A stretch of 64,000 nucleotides of DNA from Uranotaenia lowii (taxonomy: Eukaryota; Arthropoda; Insecta; Diptera; Culicidae). Position numbers and translations under genes: made by a program. The stretch's first letter is position 1; every line of letters begins with the position of its first letter. The stretch lies in assembly GCF_029784155.1 (NCBI RefSeq), contig NC_073691.1, forward strand, positions 143,190,461 through 143,254,460. The letters are read 5' to 3'. Positions 35,528 through 46,495 of this stretch are shown piece after piece. The notes under the pieces were generated by a model. The model worked only from the letters and a program-made list of their open reading frames with translations, made no database searches and had not been told where the DNA came from.

Positions 35528-36709
35528 ACAGGGTCCGCCAATTGAACTGCATCATTACTTCAACAGTAATCATTTCGTTACATACGAAACAGTATTGAAC
35601 GACCCCTCGCTGTTTTGTTTACATTAAGTTTTAGCTTTCATTGGATGTAAGTGTTACTTTTGTAATCAGAAACGTAGCCTTGTTGTTGCCTTGTTCCTAG
35701 CTGGCAAACGGCAGAAGGACATAGTTCGTGAGTTGTCCGATATAAGTGTGTGCAGAAGTTTTGTATACCGTACAGTAAAAAGGTACCTGGAGACTGGAAG
35801 TGCCAAAAAACGATATGGTGGGGGACGCCGACCTACTGTGGTGACCTGACATGGCGAAGATCGTAAAGAAGCGGCTTAAGAGAAATCCTCGTCGTAGTGC
35901 CACTAAATTGGCAGAGGATCTCAACATATCGGATCGAAGTCTCCGTTGGATCCTGAAAGATAAACTTCAGAACAAGCCCTACAAGATCCAAAAGGTTCAA
36001 GAGCTTACGGTGAAGCAGAAACAAGAACGGGTTATAAGAGCAAAGGCATTGCTGAAGAGGGCCGCGGAAGGAAGGTTGAAGAATATCGTGATTACCGACG
36101 AGAAACTCTTCACCGTACAGCAGTTCGTGAATAAGCAGAACGACAGAGTTTGGTTGCCAGACAGATCCCGAAGCCATGCCGACTTGCTGACGGCCACCAG
36201 GCGACAGAAACCAGCATCGGTGATGGTTTGGGCCGGAATTACTCGTGATGGCCGGACTTCGCTGGTTTTTGTCCCTGAAGCAGTGAAGACCAACCAAAAT
36301 ACATATCGGGAACTATTTCTACAGAATGTCGTCGAACTGTGGGAACGTCAGCGCCGGCTCACAAACCCAACTTTGGATTGCGCAACATTTTCTAGGGTTT
36401 CCAGTTCGCAGACCTGAACCCTATGGTGGTATGCTGGAGGTCGAAGTCTGTTCTAAGAAACATGAAGGTGTGGAGGTACTGAAGCGACATCTCGTGGCAG
36501 CCTGGGATAAAACACCACAACACCACACCTGCGGGCCTCATACAGTGCATTCTTCGACCATCTGCGGCGAGTGGCTAAACTCAAGGGCGAACAAGTCGAA
36601 CTTTACTAGTGAATTTTGAAAAAGTAGTCTTTTTTCAAAAGAAATTGAATGAATTTGAAATAAAAAGTTGTTGTTTTGATATAAATTGTTTTATGTTTAT
36701 TTCAATGTA
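35528..36709 (+). mobile_element. Mariner-like element relic, right end missing
   Basis: The left end probably begins cagggtccgccaattgaac at about 35529. The transposase relic follows. After its stop there is an A/T-rich tail to about 36709, but no matching inverted end, and the CR1/jockey-like retroelement sequence begins near there. The right end is therefore deleted or was displaced by the neighbouring insertion. Confidence 0.65.
35680..36617 (+). pseudogene. Mariner-like transposase, frameshifted and internally deleted
   Basis: A helix-turn-helix part (LAGKRQKDIVRELSDIS, then KRYLETGSAKKRYGGGRRP) is read up to about 35846, where a frameshift leads into the 188-codon frame 35851-36417. 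That frame has a second helix-turn-helix stretch (SATKLAEDLNISDRSLR), the first catalytic aspartate in IVITDEKLF, and VMVWAGITRDGRTSLVF. The segment that should hold the second aspartate is deleted around 36340-36400. The DLNP motif is recognisable in another frame at about 36410, followed by a degenerate C-terminus. The subfamily was not determined, because the D-to-D/E spacing cannot be measured. Confidence 0.85.
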
Positions 36710-38844
36710 GCTTTTTATTTTCTTGTGATTACTTTTTATATAAATAATTTAATGGATAATCTAATTAATGTATACCATGACAATGTCGATGATTTTAATT
36801 TAAGAACTTGTGATAACAATTTAGGAAATTTAAGAGTTTTGCAATGGAATATATGGCCTGACTTCGACCAGACCGAACTAAACGCCATGAGAAAAATTTT
36901 AAACTGCAGATTTTGAAACTCATGTCATTCGTTTGCGAGACCAAAACAAGTAAATTTATTCACTGGGATGTGTTCCTTGGGTTATAAACTATTGGTTCTG
37001 TATGATAAGTTTTACAGATTTTGTCTAAAGATAAAAACATTAGTACATTAAACTCAAGTGTCTCGGAAAACTGCTGATGGCGTTCAGTTCGATCTGGTCG
37101 AATCCCGACCATATGTAGTATGAATAGTTTAAATAAGTTTGACTGTGTGTTGCAGACTATTGAACATTTAAATGTCTGTATTGATGTAATTGTTATTTGT
37201 GAAACTTGGGTTGCGAAGCATAATTGTAATATTTATAACATTCCAGGATACACCTCGATCTTTTCTTGCCGTGACCAGTTATATGGAGGTCTAGCTATGT
37301 ATATTAAAACAAATTTAAAGTTCAAAATTACTGAAAATAAGGTCATTGAAGGTTTCCATAGGATAAGCATTCAAATATCTTTGAGTGGTCAAGTTTTTAG
37401 TGTTCATGGCATCTATAGACCACCCGCATTTCCATTTAACTCATTTTGCGATCAAATTGAATCCTTGTTAGCGTCTGTTGCCGATTACCATTCTTGTCTT
37501 ATTGTAGGTGATTTTAATGTCCCCATAAATTTAACCAATTTAAATACAGTTACGAAATACAAGTCGATTTTGGAATCCTTTGGTTATGTTTGCGCAAACT
37601 CCTTCTCCTCTAGACCAAAAACTAATCATATTTTAGACCACGTCATTTCTAAGCAGATTGATCTAGGCCGACTGAAAAATGACACTATTTTTACTGATGT
37701 GAGCGACCATTTACAGGTTATTACATCCTTTAAATTATCAAGTAATAAACAAATGGCAACTTTAATGAAAGAAATTACTAATCATTGTAAACTGAACAAT
37801 TTATTTTTGAATTATTTGAATAATCTTCGACTACCAGATAACGTGAATGTTGGTTTGCAAGATATCACAACATCTTACAGCCATTTTCGATCAATGTCTA
37901 CTAGGACAATAAAAAAAAATGTAAAATTGAAAGGCAACTACTGTCCATGGATGTCACTAGATCTTTGGACACTCATAAAAATTAAAAATAACTATTTAAA
38001 ACGTTCTAAAAGGCACCCCGATGATGTCCAACTAAAACAAATGTTGAGTCATATAAATAAAAAATTGTATTTAAAAAAACAGGAATGCAAAAAGTTATAT
38101 TATGAACGTTTACTGAACAACACACCACATTCGAAGCTTTGGAGAAATATAAACACCCTCATGGGTAAAAACAAACCAACCACATCAATCAACCTGTCTG
38201 ATGAAGAAGGCAGCACTACCAACAATTTAGAAGTTTGTGAAAAATTAAACAGGCACTTTTCCACAATTGGCAAAAGGTTAGCTGAGGAAATTCCAATTGA
38301 CCCTGGCTCTGACCATTTATCCCGTATTGAACATGTACATCCTTCCGAATTTATCCTGAATGCCTCAAAATCGCAAAAGTTATTCCTGTTTTTAAGGCTG
38401 GCGATTCCCATGATATAAACAACTACCGTCCAATATCTACCTTAAGTGTTTTTAGTAAAGTGTTTGAAAAACTTCTTGTGACCAAAATTGTAAATTTCCT
38501 GAACCAGCATGACATACTTTATAAGCTGCAATATGGTTTCAGATCCGGCTCGAGCACACTAATTGCCATCTCAGAACTAGTCGACTCCATTATATCTAAA
38601 ATTGATTCCAAAAATATTGTGGGAGCATTGTTTTTGGACCTTAAAAAAGCTTTCGATACATTGAATCACGAAATATTACTATCTAAACTAGACAAATATG
38701 GAATAAGAGGAACAGCTAATAATATCCTTCGCAGTTACTTAGAGGGGCGGAAGCAATTTGTAGTGATTGAAAATACCAAAAGCGTGTTAAGAAATATTGA
38801 TATTGGTGTACCACAAGGTAGCAATATAGGTCCGTTACTTTTTT
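36686..38844 (+). pseudogene. CR1/jockey-like retrotransposon: endonuclease and N-terminal half of reverse transcriptase
   Basis: The polyprotein of an APE-type non-LTR retrotransposon, which nicks the target and copies its RNA. The endonuclease starts at NLRVLQWNI (about 36826-36850) and is interrupted by a 255-bp element. It resumes at MNSLNKFD (37120) with VIVICETW (37185), IVGDFNVP (37501) and SDHLQV (37702). The linker continues to about 38350. A deletion of perhaps 70-80 codons and a frameshift near 38360 then bring in the reverse transcriptase at KVIPVFKAGD...NNYRPIS, FLDLKKAFDTLNHEILL (38632) and GVPQGSNIGPLLF (38806-38844). There the coding sequence is cut by a 5.4-kb insertion. Dead on three counts. 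Confidence 0.93.
36856..37110. mobile_element. 255-bp miniature inverted-repeat element inside the endonuclease
   Basis: The ends are imperfect ~40-bp inverted repeats: gcctgacttcgaccagaccg on the left and, reversed, ggtcgggattcgaccagatc on the right, both leading to gaact(a/g)aacgccat. It is flanked by ATATG at 36851-36855 and 37111-37115, a 5-bp target duplication. Removing element plus one duplication (260 bp) restores the endonuclease reading frame exactly, which fixes the boundaries. No coding capacity. Confidence 0.88.
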
Positions 38845-39075
38845 GCCTTTCTAACAGAAAGGTTTGGTTATCGGTCGATTGGGGAGATCATTAATTATGG
38901 GTCTTAGGCATACCTTTATAGGTACCTATCGACTCAGCTCGACGAGTTCTGTTGATGTCCGTGGATTTGTATGTGCCATTTTAAAAATGTCAAGAACGTT
39001 TTTGCGAAACTGGGCTGCGCAATTAAAATGATTTTAGTCTCAAAAGAATGCATTTTTTTTCCTACACAACCCTTT
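38845..39075 (+). repeat. Conserved GCCTTTC end of element A
   Basis: Matches the reverse complement of about 51900-52130. Shared blocks include gagatcattaattatgggtc, cctttataggtacctatc and cagctcgacgagttctg, with small differences. The terminal 18 bases form a hairpin, CCTTTCT...AGAAAGG. Confidence 0.88.
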
Positions 39076-39235
39076 CAAAAACGGGAAAAAAACAAAATAG
39101 TTGAAACCGTTTTCTTTACGAAATACATATCATACTTATTATGGCATAAAAAAAAGTTGCTAGTGGCGCCTCGAAGCAGCAGCACCAGCAATCATTTATA
39201 AATTAGAGATAATCAAAATAAAAAATTAAAATTTA

Positions 39236-39305
39236 CTGACTCGAGAATTGAACCGAAACCCTTCAGATCCAAAGTTGCAAGCGCTATCCAATAAACCATC
39301 GGCAC
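39236..39305 (-). other. tRNA-like relic (possible SINE head)
   Basis: Read on the minus strand, this gives a tRNA-length sequence with tggatagcgc in the D-arm position, tttggatctgaag in the anticodon-arm position and a B-box-like ggttcaattc. The acceptor stem does not close and the T-arm is imperfect, so it is not a working tRNA. It more likely derives from an arginine-type tRNA or a tRNA-derived SINE. Confidence 0.35.
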
Positions 39306-39474
39306 GCTTGATAAAGAGCGGCTCAAACTCAAATAGGTAAAAGGCATTACTAAGACGCACCGTGGTCTGGGCAGTTTCTCAGTCTGCTGGGGCAAATACG
39401 GCAACAGTGTTTATATCTTACACTTCTTGCTTTTCAATGCAGCAAATGGCGGATGGGCGTTTCCTTCAGAGTCC

Positions 39475-39533
39475 GCCATGCCTATTAGACACTATAATTT
39501 CATATATGAAATTATAGTGTCTATAGCCATGCC
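39475..39533. repeat. 38-bp perfect palindrome bracketed by 8-bp direct repeats
   Basis: 39486-39523 is a perfect palindrome with centre catatatg. The 43-bp segment 39483-39525 is flanked by GCCATGCC at 39475-39482 and 39526-39533. This is the footprint expected of a tiny inverted-repeat insertion with an 8-bp target duplication, or of hairpin-mediated repair. Confidence 0.8.
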
Positions 39534-39678
39534 GGGTGTCAACAAAATGCAGAGCCGTACAGAAAACTGCGTTGGGGGGGAATTTATATGAAGATCTTAT
39601 GACCCTCGTTTTTTTTACCCGCGTTGAAGAATGAATTTATGTTTTTTTTTTTCATTTCTACATACTCATACATAATTT

Positions 39679-40094
39679 AGATTCAATTTCAGATGCAGAA
39701 TTCAGATTCAGTTTTCAAATTCAGGATACAGGTTTAGGAATCAGAATTCAGGATTCAGAATTCAAAATTCAGATTCAGAACTCATATTCAGACTCAGAAT
39801 TTAGATTCAGAATTCATATTCAGAATTCAGATTAAGAATTCAGATTCAGAATTCAGATTCAGAATTCAGATTCAGAATTCAGATTCAGAATTCAGATTCA
39901 GAATTCAGATTCAGATTCAGAATTCAGATTCAGAATTCAGATTCAGAATTCAGAATTCAGATTCAGAATTCAGATTCAGAATTCAGATTCAGAATTCAGA
40001 TTCAGAATTCAGATTCAGAATTCAGATTCAGAATTCAGATTCAGAATTCAGATTCAGAATTCAGATTCAGAATTCAGATTCAGAATTCAGATTC
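39679..40094 (+). repeat. 13-bp minisatellite, array 3
   Basis: Starts degenerate (cagatgcag, caggataca) and becomes pure CAGATTCAGAATT from about 39835, with occasional half units. It ends 32 bases before palindrome copy 2. Confidence 0.95.
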
Positions 40095-40125
40095 TTAAGA
40101 TAAGTTAACCACCGTTAATTAATTT

Positions 40126-40665
40126 TGTAAATTTATTTTTCGGCATATCGGTGAAAAGTAGTTATGAAATTGATAAAGATGGATAGAGAAGTGAGAAGAA
40201 AATTTACAGATGTTGAAAAGAGCGAAAGAGCATTTTTGCGAGGAAACTTATTAACGTACACCATACTTTACCCTGCAACATTTCATTATTTAGGAGAAGT
40301 AGTACCGGGATAGAGGTGGCACTACCTTAACCTATACAATGAAATCTGGTTGGTCCGAAGTCTACATGTGGTGAACACGTATACTCCGGACGGGCGTACG
40401 TCCGGAGTATACGTGTTCACCACATGTAGACTTCGGACCAACCAGATTTCATTGTATAGGTTAAGGTAGTGCCACCTCTATCCCGGTACTACTTCTCCTA
40501 AATAATGAAATGTTGCAGGGTAAAGTATGGTGTACGTTAATAAGTTTCCTCGCAAAAATGCTCTTTCGCTCTTTTCAACATCTGTAAATTTTCTTCTCAC
40601 TTCTCTATCCATCTTTATCAATTTCATAACTACTTTTCACCGATATGCCGAAAAATAAATTTACA
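40126..40665. repeat. 540-bp near-perfect palindrome, copy 2
   Basis: Arms 40126-40392 and 40399-40665, 267 bases each, around a six-base centre. The arms are nearly identical to those of copy 1 (19543-20079), but the centre differs (ggcgta versus acagc). The extra flank gttaaccaccgttaattaat is on the left here and on the right in copy 1, so the two copies are inverted relative to each other. Confidence 0.95.
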
Positions 40666-41255
40666 GAATTCAGATTCAGAATTCAGATTCAGAATTCAGA
40701 TTCAGAATTCAGATTCAGAATTCAGATTCAGAATTCAGATTCAGAATTCAGATTCAGAATTCAGATTCAGAATTCAGATTCAGAATTCAGATTCAGAATT
40801 CAGATTCAGAATTCAGATTCAGAATTCAGATTCAGAATTCAGATTCAGAATTCAGATTCAGAATTCAGATTCAGAATTCAGATTCAGAATTCAGATTCAG
40901 AATTCAGATTCAGAATTCAGATTCAGAATTCAGATTCAGAATTCAGATTCAGAATTCAGATTCAGAATTCAGATTCAGAATTCAGATTCAGAATTCAGAT
41001 TCAGAATTCAGATTCAGAATTCAGATTCAGAATTCAGATTCAGAATTCAGATTCAGAATTCAGATTCAGAATTCAGATTCAGAATTCAGATTCAGAATTC
41101 AGATTCAGAATTCAGATTCAGAATTCAGATTCAGAATTCAGATTCAGAATTCAGACTCAGAATTCAGATTCAGAATTCAGATTCAGAATTCAGATTCAGA
41201 ATTCAGATTCAGAATTCAGATTCAGAATTCAGATTCAGAATTCAGATTCAGAATT
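40666..41255 (+). repeat. 13-bp minisatellite, array 4
   Basis: About 45 nearly invariant units abutting the palindrome without a spacer. The frame 40645-41262 is a by-product. Confidence 0.97.
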
Positions 41256-41258
41256 TAT

Positions 41259-41480
41259 GTAAATTTATTTTCGGCATATCGGTGAAAAATTTAGATTCAT
41301 GGAGAAAGAATATCAGAATTAAAAATTGATGAAGCTGGTTGTTGCGAGGTAAAGTATGGTGTACGTTAATAAATTTTCCTTGCAAAAATGTTCTTTCGCT
41401 CTTTTCATCATCCGTAAAATTTCTCCTCACTTTATCAATTTTCAATTCTGGAATTGTTTCTCCAAGAATACCAATTTTCA
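41259..41480. repeat. Degenerate, internally deleted palindrome, copy 3
   Basis: Begins with the same tgtaaatttattttcggcat end and shows reverse-complement arms (left about 41259-41331; right about 41345-41480, read gtgaaaattggtattcttgg in reverse). It also keeps gtatggtgtacgttaataa from the right arm of copies 1 and 2. The palindrome centre is missing, and arm divergence is greater. Confidence 0.8.
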
Positions 41481-41702
41481 CAGTTTTTGATAAATTTGCG
41501 ATGACTTAAAGATCATTACGCATGAAAACACGATTTTGTTTTGTGAAAACCTTTTTTCACATTTTTTCTGAAATTAAGTTTGCTGCATACTTTTAGGGGT
41601 AAAACCATACTACTAAAAGTTGTAAAATCCGAAATCATAAAAAAAAATTTTGGATGAAAGAAATTTCAATGTTGAAAACCGCGTGATGCAAAACAATCAA
41701 AA
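41481..41702. other. Spacer between palindrome copy 3 and array 5
   Basis: Short A/T-rich sequence without recognised features. Confidence 0.5.
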
Positions 41703-43650
41703 TGAGATTCAGATTCAGAATTCAGATTCAGAATTCAGATTCAGAATTCAGATTCAGAATTCAGATTCAGAATTCAGATTCAGAATTCAGATTCAGAATT
41801 CAGATTCAGAATTCAGATTCAGAATTCAGGTTCAGAATTCAGATTCAGAATTCAGATACAGAATTCAGATTCAGAATTCAGATTCAGAATTCAGATTCAG
41901 AATTCAGATTCAGAATTCAGATTCAGAATTCAGAATTCAGATTCAGAATTCAGATTCAGAATTCAGATTCAGAATTCAGATTCAGAATTCAGATTTAGAA
42001 TTCAGATTCAGAATTCAGATTCAGAATTCAGATTCAGAATTCAGATTCAGAATTCAGATTCAGAATTCAGATTCAGAATTCAGATTCAGAATTCAGATTC
42101 AGAATTCAGATTCAGAATTCAGATTCAGAATTCAGATTCAGAATTCAGATTCAGAATTCAGATTCAGAATTCAGATTCAGAATTCAGATTCAGAATTCAG
42201 ATTCAGAATTCAGATTCAGAATTCAGATTCAGAATTCAGATTCAGAATTCAGATTCAGAATTCAGATTCAGAATTCAGATTCAGAATTCAGATTCAGAAT
42301 TCAGATTCAGAATTCAGATTCAGAATTCAGATTCAGAATTCAGATTCAGAATTCAGATTCAGAATTCAGATTCAGAATTCAGATTCAGAATTCAGATTCA
42401 GAATTCAGATTCAGAATTCAGATTCAGAATTCAGATTCAGAATTCAGATTCAGAATTCAGATTCAGAATTCAGATTCAGAATTCAGATTCAGAATTCAGA
42501 TTCAGAATTCAGATTCAGAATTCAGATTCAGAATTCAGATTCAGAATTCAGATTCAGAATTCAGATTCAGAATTCAGATTCAGAATTCAGATTCAGAATT
42601 CAGATTCAGAATTCAGATTCAGAATTCAGATTCAGAATTCAGATTCAGAATTCAGATTCAGAATTCAGATTCAGAATTCAGATTCAGAATTCAGATTCAG
42701 AATTCAGATTCAGAATTCAGATTCAGAATTCAGATTCAGAATTCAGATTCAGAATTCAGATTCAGAATTCAGATTCAGAATTCAGATTCAGAATTCAGAT
42801 TCAGAATTCAGATTCAGAATTCAGATTCAGAATTCAGATTCAGAATTCAGATTCAGAATTCAGATTCAGAATTCAGATTCAGAATTCAGATTCAGAATTC
42901 AGATTCAGAATTCAGATTCAGAATTCAGATTCAGAATTCAGATTCAGAATTCAGATTCAGAATTCAGATTCAGAATTCAGATTCAGAATTCAGATTCAGA
43001 ATTCAGATTCAGAATTCAGATTCAGAATTCAGATTCAGAATTCAGATTCAGAATTCAGATTCAGAATTCAGATTCAGAATTCAGATTCAGAATTCAGATT
43101 CAGAATTCAGATTCAGAATTCAGATTCAGAATTCAGATTCAGAATTCAGATTCAGAATTCAGATTCAGAATTCAGATTCAGAATTCAGATTCAGAATTCA
43201 GATTCAGAATTCAGATTCAGAATTCAGATTCAGAATTCAGATTCAGAATTCAGATTCAGAATTCAGATTCAGAATTCAGATTCAGAATTCAGATTCAGAA
43301 TTCAGATTCAGAATTCAGATTCAGAATTCAGATTCAGAATTCAGATTCAGAATTCAGATTCAGAATTCAGATTCAGAATTCAGATTCAGAATTCAGATTC
43401 AGAATTCAGATTCAGAATTCAGATTCAGAATTCAGATTCAGAATTCAGATTCAGAATTCAGATTCAGAATTCAGATTCAGAATTCAGATTCAGAATTCAG
43501 ATTCAGAATTCAGATTCAGAATTCAGATTCAGAATTCAGATTCAGAATTCAGATTCAGAATACAGATTTAGAATTCAAATTCAGAGTTCAAATTCAGAAT
43601 TCAGATTGAGAATTCAGATTTAGAATTCTGATTAAGAATTCGGATTAAAG
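41703..43650 (+). repeat. 13-bp minisatellite, array 5 (~1.9 kb)
   Basis: About 148 units of CAGATTCAGAATT, almost invariant from about 42005 to 43555, with edge variants (caggttcag, cagatacag, missing half unit near 41930). The apparent 657-codon protein 41650-43623 is the 39-base superperiod translated. Edge-degenerate, centre-pure structure is typical of unequal exchange. Confidence 0.97.
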
Positions 43651-43920
43651 ATCAACCTGGAATTTGAATATATTCAAATATTAGACTAAGTGTTGTAACT
43701 CAAAATTCAAACTTTAGAATCAGAATAAGATTTCAGATTTAGTTTCCAGAATGAGATTAATCATTTAATAGTCATATTACTTTCCCCTCCTTTTGTGGGA
43801 ATTTTTCCTCTATGCATGGTTGAGCTCTAAAAAAGGTATCATGCTAGGGCACGCGTCACGGCTATCCATCAATATTGTAGTTGGTTTTACTTATTCAGTA
43901 AAAAAAAGCATAAAAAAACA
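43651..43920. other. Decayed minisatellite edge and spacer
   Basis: Cagattcag-like words fade out to about 43760. Nothing recognised after that. Confidence 0.45.
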
Positions 43921-43975
43921 GTAAGATTCGAACCGTGACCAGCAACGTGAAAGTTCTGGTTGCTACCACGGCACC
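43921..43975 (-). other. tRNA-like relic with B box and T-run
   Basis: On the minus strand it reads tggtgccgtggtagcaacca, then an anticodon-arm-like segment, then a good polymerase III B box ggttcgaatc, followed about ten bases later by a run of seven T. It lacks a full acceptor stem. It resembles the head of a tRNA-derived SINE. It lies near the opposite end of element A from the relic at 39236. Confidence 0.45.
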
Positions 43976-44169
43976 ATTTCAGCGTGTTATAAATCTTGGA
44001 AATTCTACTGTTTAAATACCATTCTTTCCATACATAAAATGAGCTCCTTACATACCAGTTCGCTTTTCCCCAAAAAAACGTACCAGGCATCATTTTTTTA
44101 TATTGAGATTGGAATTTTTCGTGTTTGAATATCTGAAATCATTCTTATATGATTCAGAGGGATGGAATC

Positions 44170-44264
44170 TATCATGTATATTCTATATTATTTTATATAT
44201 TTCCAAATATAATTTAAACTCTGTTAGAAAGGCTCCAATCCACTGTTAAGTGTATTAAATCGGG
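44170..44264 (+). repeat. Conserved CCCGATTTAATAC end of element A (right end)
   Basis: Reversed, this reads cccgatttaatacact, agtggattgg, agcctttctaacag and taaattatatttgg. It matches 45929-46020, the left end of element B. The boundary is fixed by resumption of the reverse transcriptase at 44265. Confidence 0.88.
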
Positions 44265-45156
44265 TTTTTGTTGTATGTTAATGATCTCTGTAACTTACCA
44301 TTAAAAGGCACAGCACGCCTATTCGCTGATGATACAGCAATTTTCTACTCAGCAGCATCTACTGATATTATCATTCAACAAATTGAAAATGACTTTAAAT
44401 TGTTATCTAAATATTTTAATACCAACTTGCTCTCACTCAACTATACGAAAACCAAATACATGTTATTTCATTCTTCACATAAAAGATTACCTCCGAATAT
44501 TGACCCAACGATAAATGGAAATGTTATTGAGAGGGTAAAATGCTTTGAATACCTATTTAGGAATCTACCTAGATGAAACTCTTTGTTGGAGTCGTCACAC
44601 AGAATATCTAGAGAAAAAAGTTTCTCCTCTTTGTGGTATCCTATGGAAATTGAGAAATTTTGTGCCTCAACATGTTTTATTGAAATTTTACTTTGCGTTT
44701 ATTAACTCTCATATTAACTATCTTATTATGATATGGGGAAGAGCTTCCTTGTCAAATTTACAAAAACTTCAAACTCTCCAGAATAGATGCTTAAAAAATA
44801 TTTATAGACTACCGTTGCTCTTTCCTACCCAACAGCTCTACACCTTAAGAGCCCATAACATTCTTCCATTAAAAGATCTTTGCGATTTACAAACTGTAAT
44901 ATATGTCTACGACAATTTACACACAAGTTTCAGTAATCAAAACATCCATTTTACAACGGGATTGCGTACTCATAACACTCGCCAGTCAGATTTTTTACAA
45001 CGAAGCCGATCCGTGACATCCTTAGGTCAAAAAAGAATATCATTTATTGGTCCAACTAAGTACAATGCCTTGCCTAATGAAATAAAAACCATCAACAACC
45101 GTTCCACGTTCAAAATCAAAGTAATACAGCTATTAAAAGAAAAATTGAGTCGTTAA
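44265..45156 (+). pseudogene. CR1/jockey-like retrotransposon: C-terminal half of reverse transcriptase
   Basis: Continues the coding sequence left at 38844. It carries LYVNDLCNLP, the catalytic RLFADDTAIF (44318-44347), then a frameshift at about 44553 into TYLGIYLDETLCWSRH. The thumb and C-terminal region follow (RNFVPQHVLLKFYFAFINS, LQTLQNRCLKNIYRLP, LGQKRISFIGPTKYN, LPNEIKTINN) to a stop at 45156. The C-terminus is of the type found in CR1/jockey-group elements without RNase H. The exact clade was not resolved. Confidence 0.92.
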
Positions 45157-45928
45157 AAACCGATCGATCAGTGACCAGTTTTCTTCTTTTATAATTAATT
45201 TTTTATGAATTTTTGTAGCTATTTAGTTTCTTTGTGTGTTCTTTTTTTTATTAATTATTTAAATTATAATGTCTTATTTGATTAAATGTTTGCTTAGTAG
45301 TATTAATATCAAATAGTGGATCTCTTCAAAGGAAATCTGTTTTCCATTGAGATCCATGTAGTATTTAATTTAGTATTATCATTACATTTCCTCGCACTAA
45401 ATTTAAACATTTCAGTTCTCAGCGTGAGTAAAATTTTGCCCGCGTTTTTTATTATTTTTTGTTGCAAAAAAAAAAAAAATTGCCGGACCCTTACACTGAA
45501 ACACCAAACGTCGAAAAAAGTCCTCTGCAGCTGCAAATTTTAAATTTCCTGGGTCGAATTTGACCAAATAACGTTTGTCGAGTTGCTTAAAGTGTAGAGA
45601 TTCAATATGTTAAACATCTATCTACTATTCCTTAGACCTCCAAAATTTGAGCTTCGTGATGGAATAAAAAGTTTTTTTTCTGAAAAATTCTACTTTGCCC
45701 TCATATGTCTAAATGGTTGTAAATTGTGTTCTTTCTATTGCATATAAAATGACAAATTTGCAAAATTGTAAGCAAGAAAAAGACGTAAGATAGAGAAAAA
45801 AAAACAATAACACTCCAGAAAAAATATACGAACGGATTCATGTGAATCAACAAATCTTGGGCCTTCCAAAAAGTGAAATAGAGGTTGACCATAAAAACTA
45901 AAAACTTGGTCGTTTTCTTTGCTAAAAA
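45157..45928. other. Probable retrotransposon 3' end, then spacer
   Basis: A/T-rich sequence follows the stop. A run of about 14 A at 45466-45479 could be the retrotransposon poly(A) end, but an earlier end near 45302 is also possible. A near-palindrome tgggtcgaatttgacca lies at about 45551. Confidence 0.35.
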
Positions 45929-46495
45929 CCCGATTTAATACACTTTACAGTGGATTGTAGCCTTTCTTACAGCCTGTAAATTATATTTGGGTACATATAA
46001 AACAAAATGAACTATGAATTATGATTAATGAATTTCATACGCAATAAATCCAAAATGAATTTAGGAAATAAAGATTCAAAGTTTTTATTAGGATAAAAGT
46101 ATTTTTTTTATAATCATAATTTTTATATAAATTAACCTTTTTGAATGACTAGATTCTGGAATATCATGTATGATTCCGTTTCTATGATATTATTATCTCA
46201 CTCAATTTACTCCTTTTGGAGTTACAGCATATGATATCTTCAAAATGGAAGGGGTATAAAAATTAAGAATACAATTTGAAAAAAGATGCCTGACCATGTA
46301 TTTCAAATAATTCAACTTCTCAAGTAGAGGAAACAAATACATAGATAAAATTATTGGATAAAATTTCAAATGCTAGAGTAAAATACGATACCAAAATGTA
46401 TAAAATCGGTACAATAGATTTTGAAAATTAAAAATATTGAAAATTTTGAAAGCGTAGTATTTTTAATTTTGTTATTTTGAGATTTTTATTCTGTT

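Larger units (their letters stand above)
38845..44264 (+). mobile_element. Large element A (5.4 kb) inserted in the reverse transcriptase
   Basis: The reverse transcriptase stops at GPLLF (38844) and resumes at LYVND (about 44268), so everything between is an insertion. The left end is GCCTTTCTAACAGAAAGG, itself a short hairpin. The right end, reversed, is CCCGATTTAATACACTTAAC followed by agtggattggagcctttcta. TTTTT(G) flanks both sides. The first ~230 bp and last ~90 bp match, in opposite orientation, the ends of element B (45929-52130), which defines a family. The interior has no transposase or polymerase. It is filled by tRNA-like relics, a small palindrome, and palindrome/minisatellite blocks. 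The family name is unknown to me. Confidence 0.85.

Noticed and set aside
35833..36297. 154-codon and 98-codon minus-strand frames
   Set aside because: Antisense shadows of the mariner-like transposase at 35851-36417.
38100..38411. 103-codon minus-strand frame
   Set aside because: Antisense to the retrotransposon polyprotein linker.
39236..39305. A functional tRNA gene
   Set aside because: The acceptor stem does not pair and the T-arm is poor. Only a tRNA-derived relic is supported.
41650..43623. 657-codon open frame with a 13-residue repeat
   Set aside because: It is the 39-base superperiod of a 13-bp minisatellite. The same translation appears at 19178-19603, 20093-20497 and 40645-41262, and frame changes follow half units.
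19244..43650. A CRISPR array, suggested by regularly repeated short units
   Set aside because: Units are contiguous 13-bp repeats without unique spacers, the context is eukaryotic and no cas-like gene is present.
38845..44264. Element A as a Helitron, because of the hairpin near one end
   Set aside because: The hairpin is at the extreme terminus rather than just inside a CTRR end. The other end lacks a TC start, flanks look duplicated, and no helicase is present.
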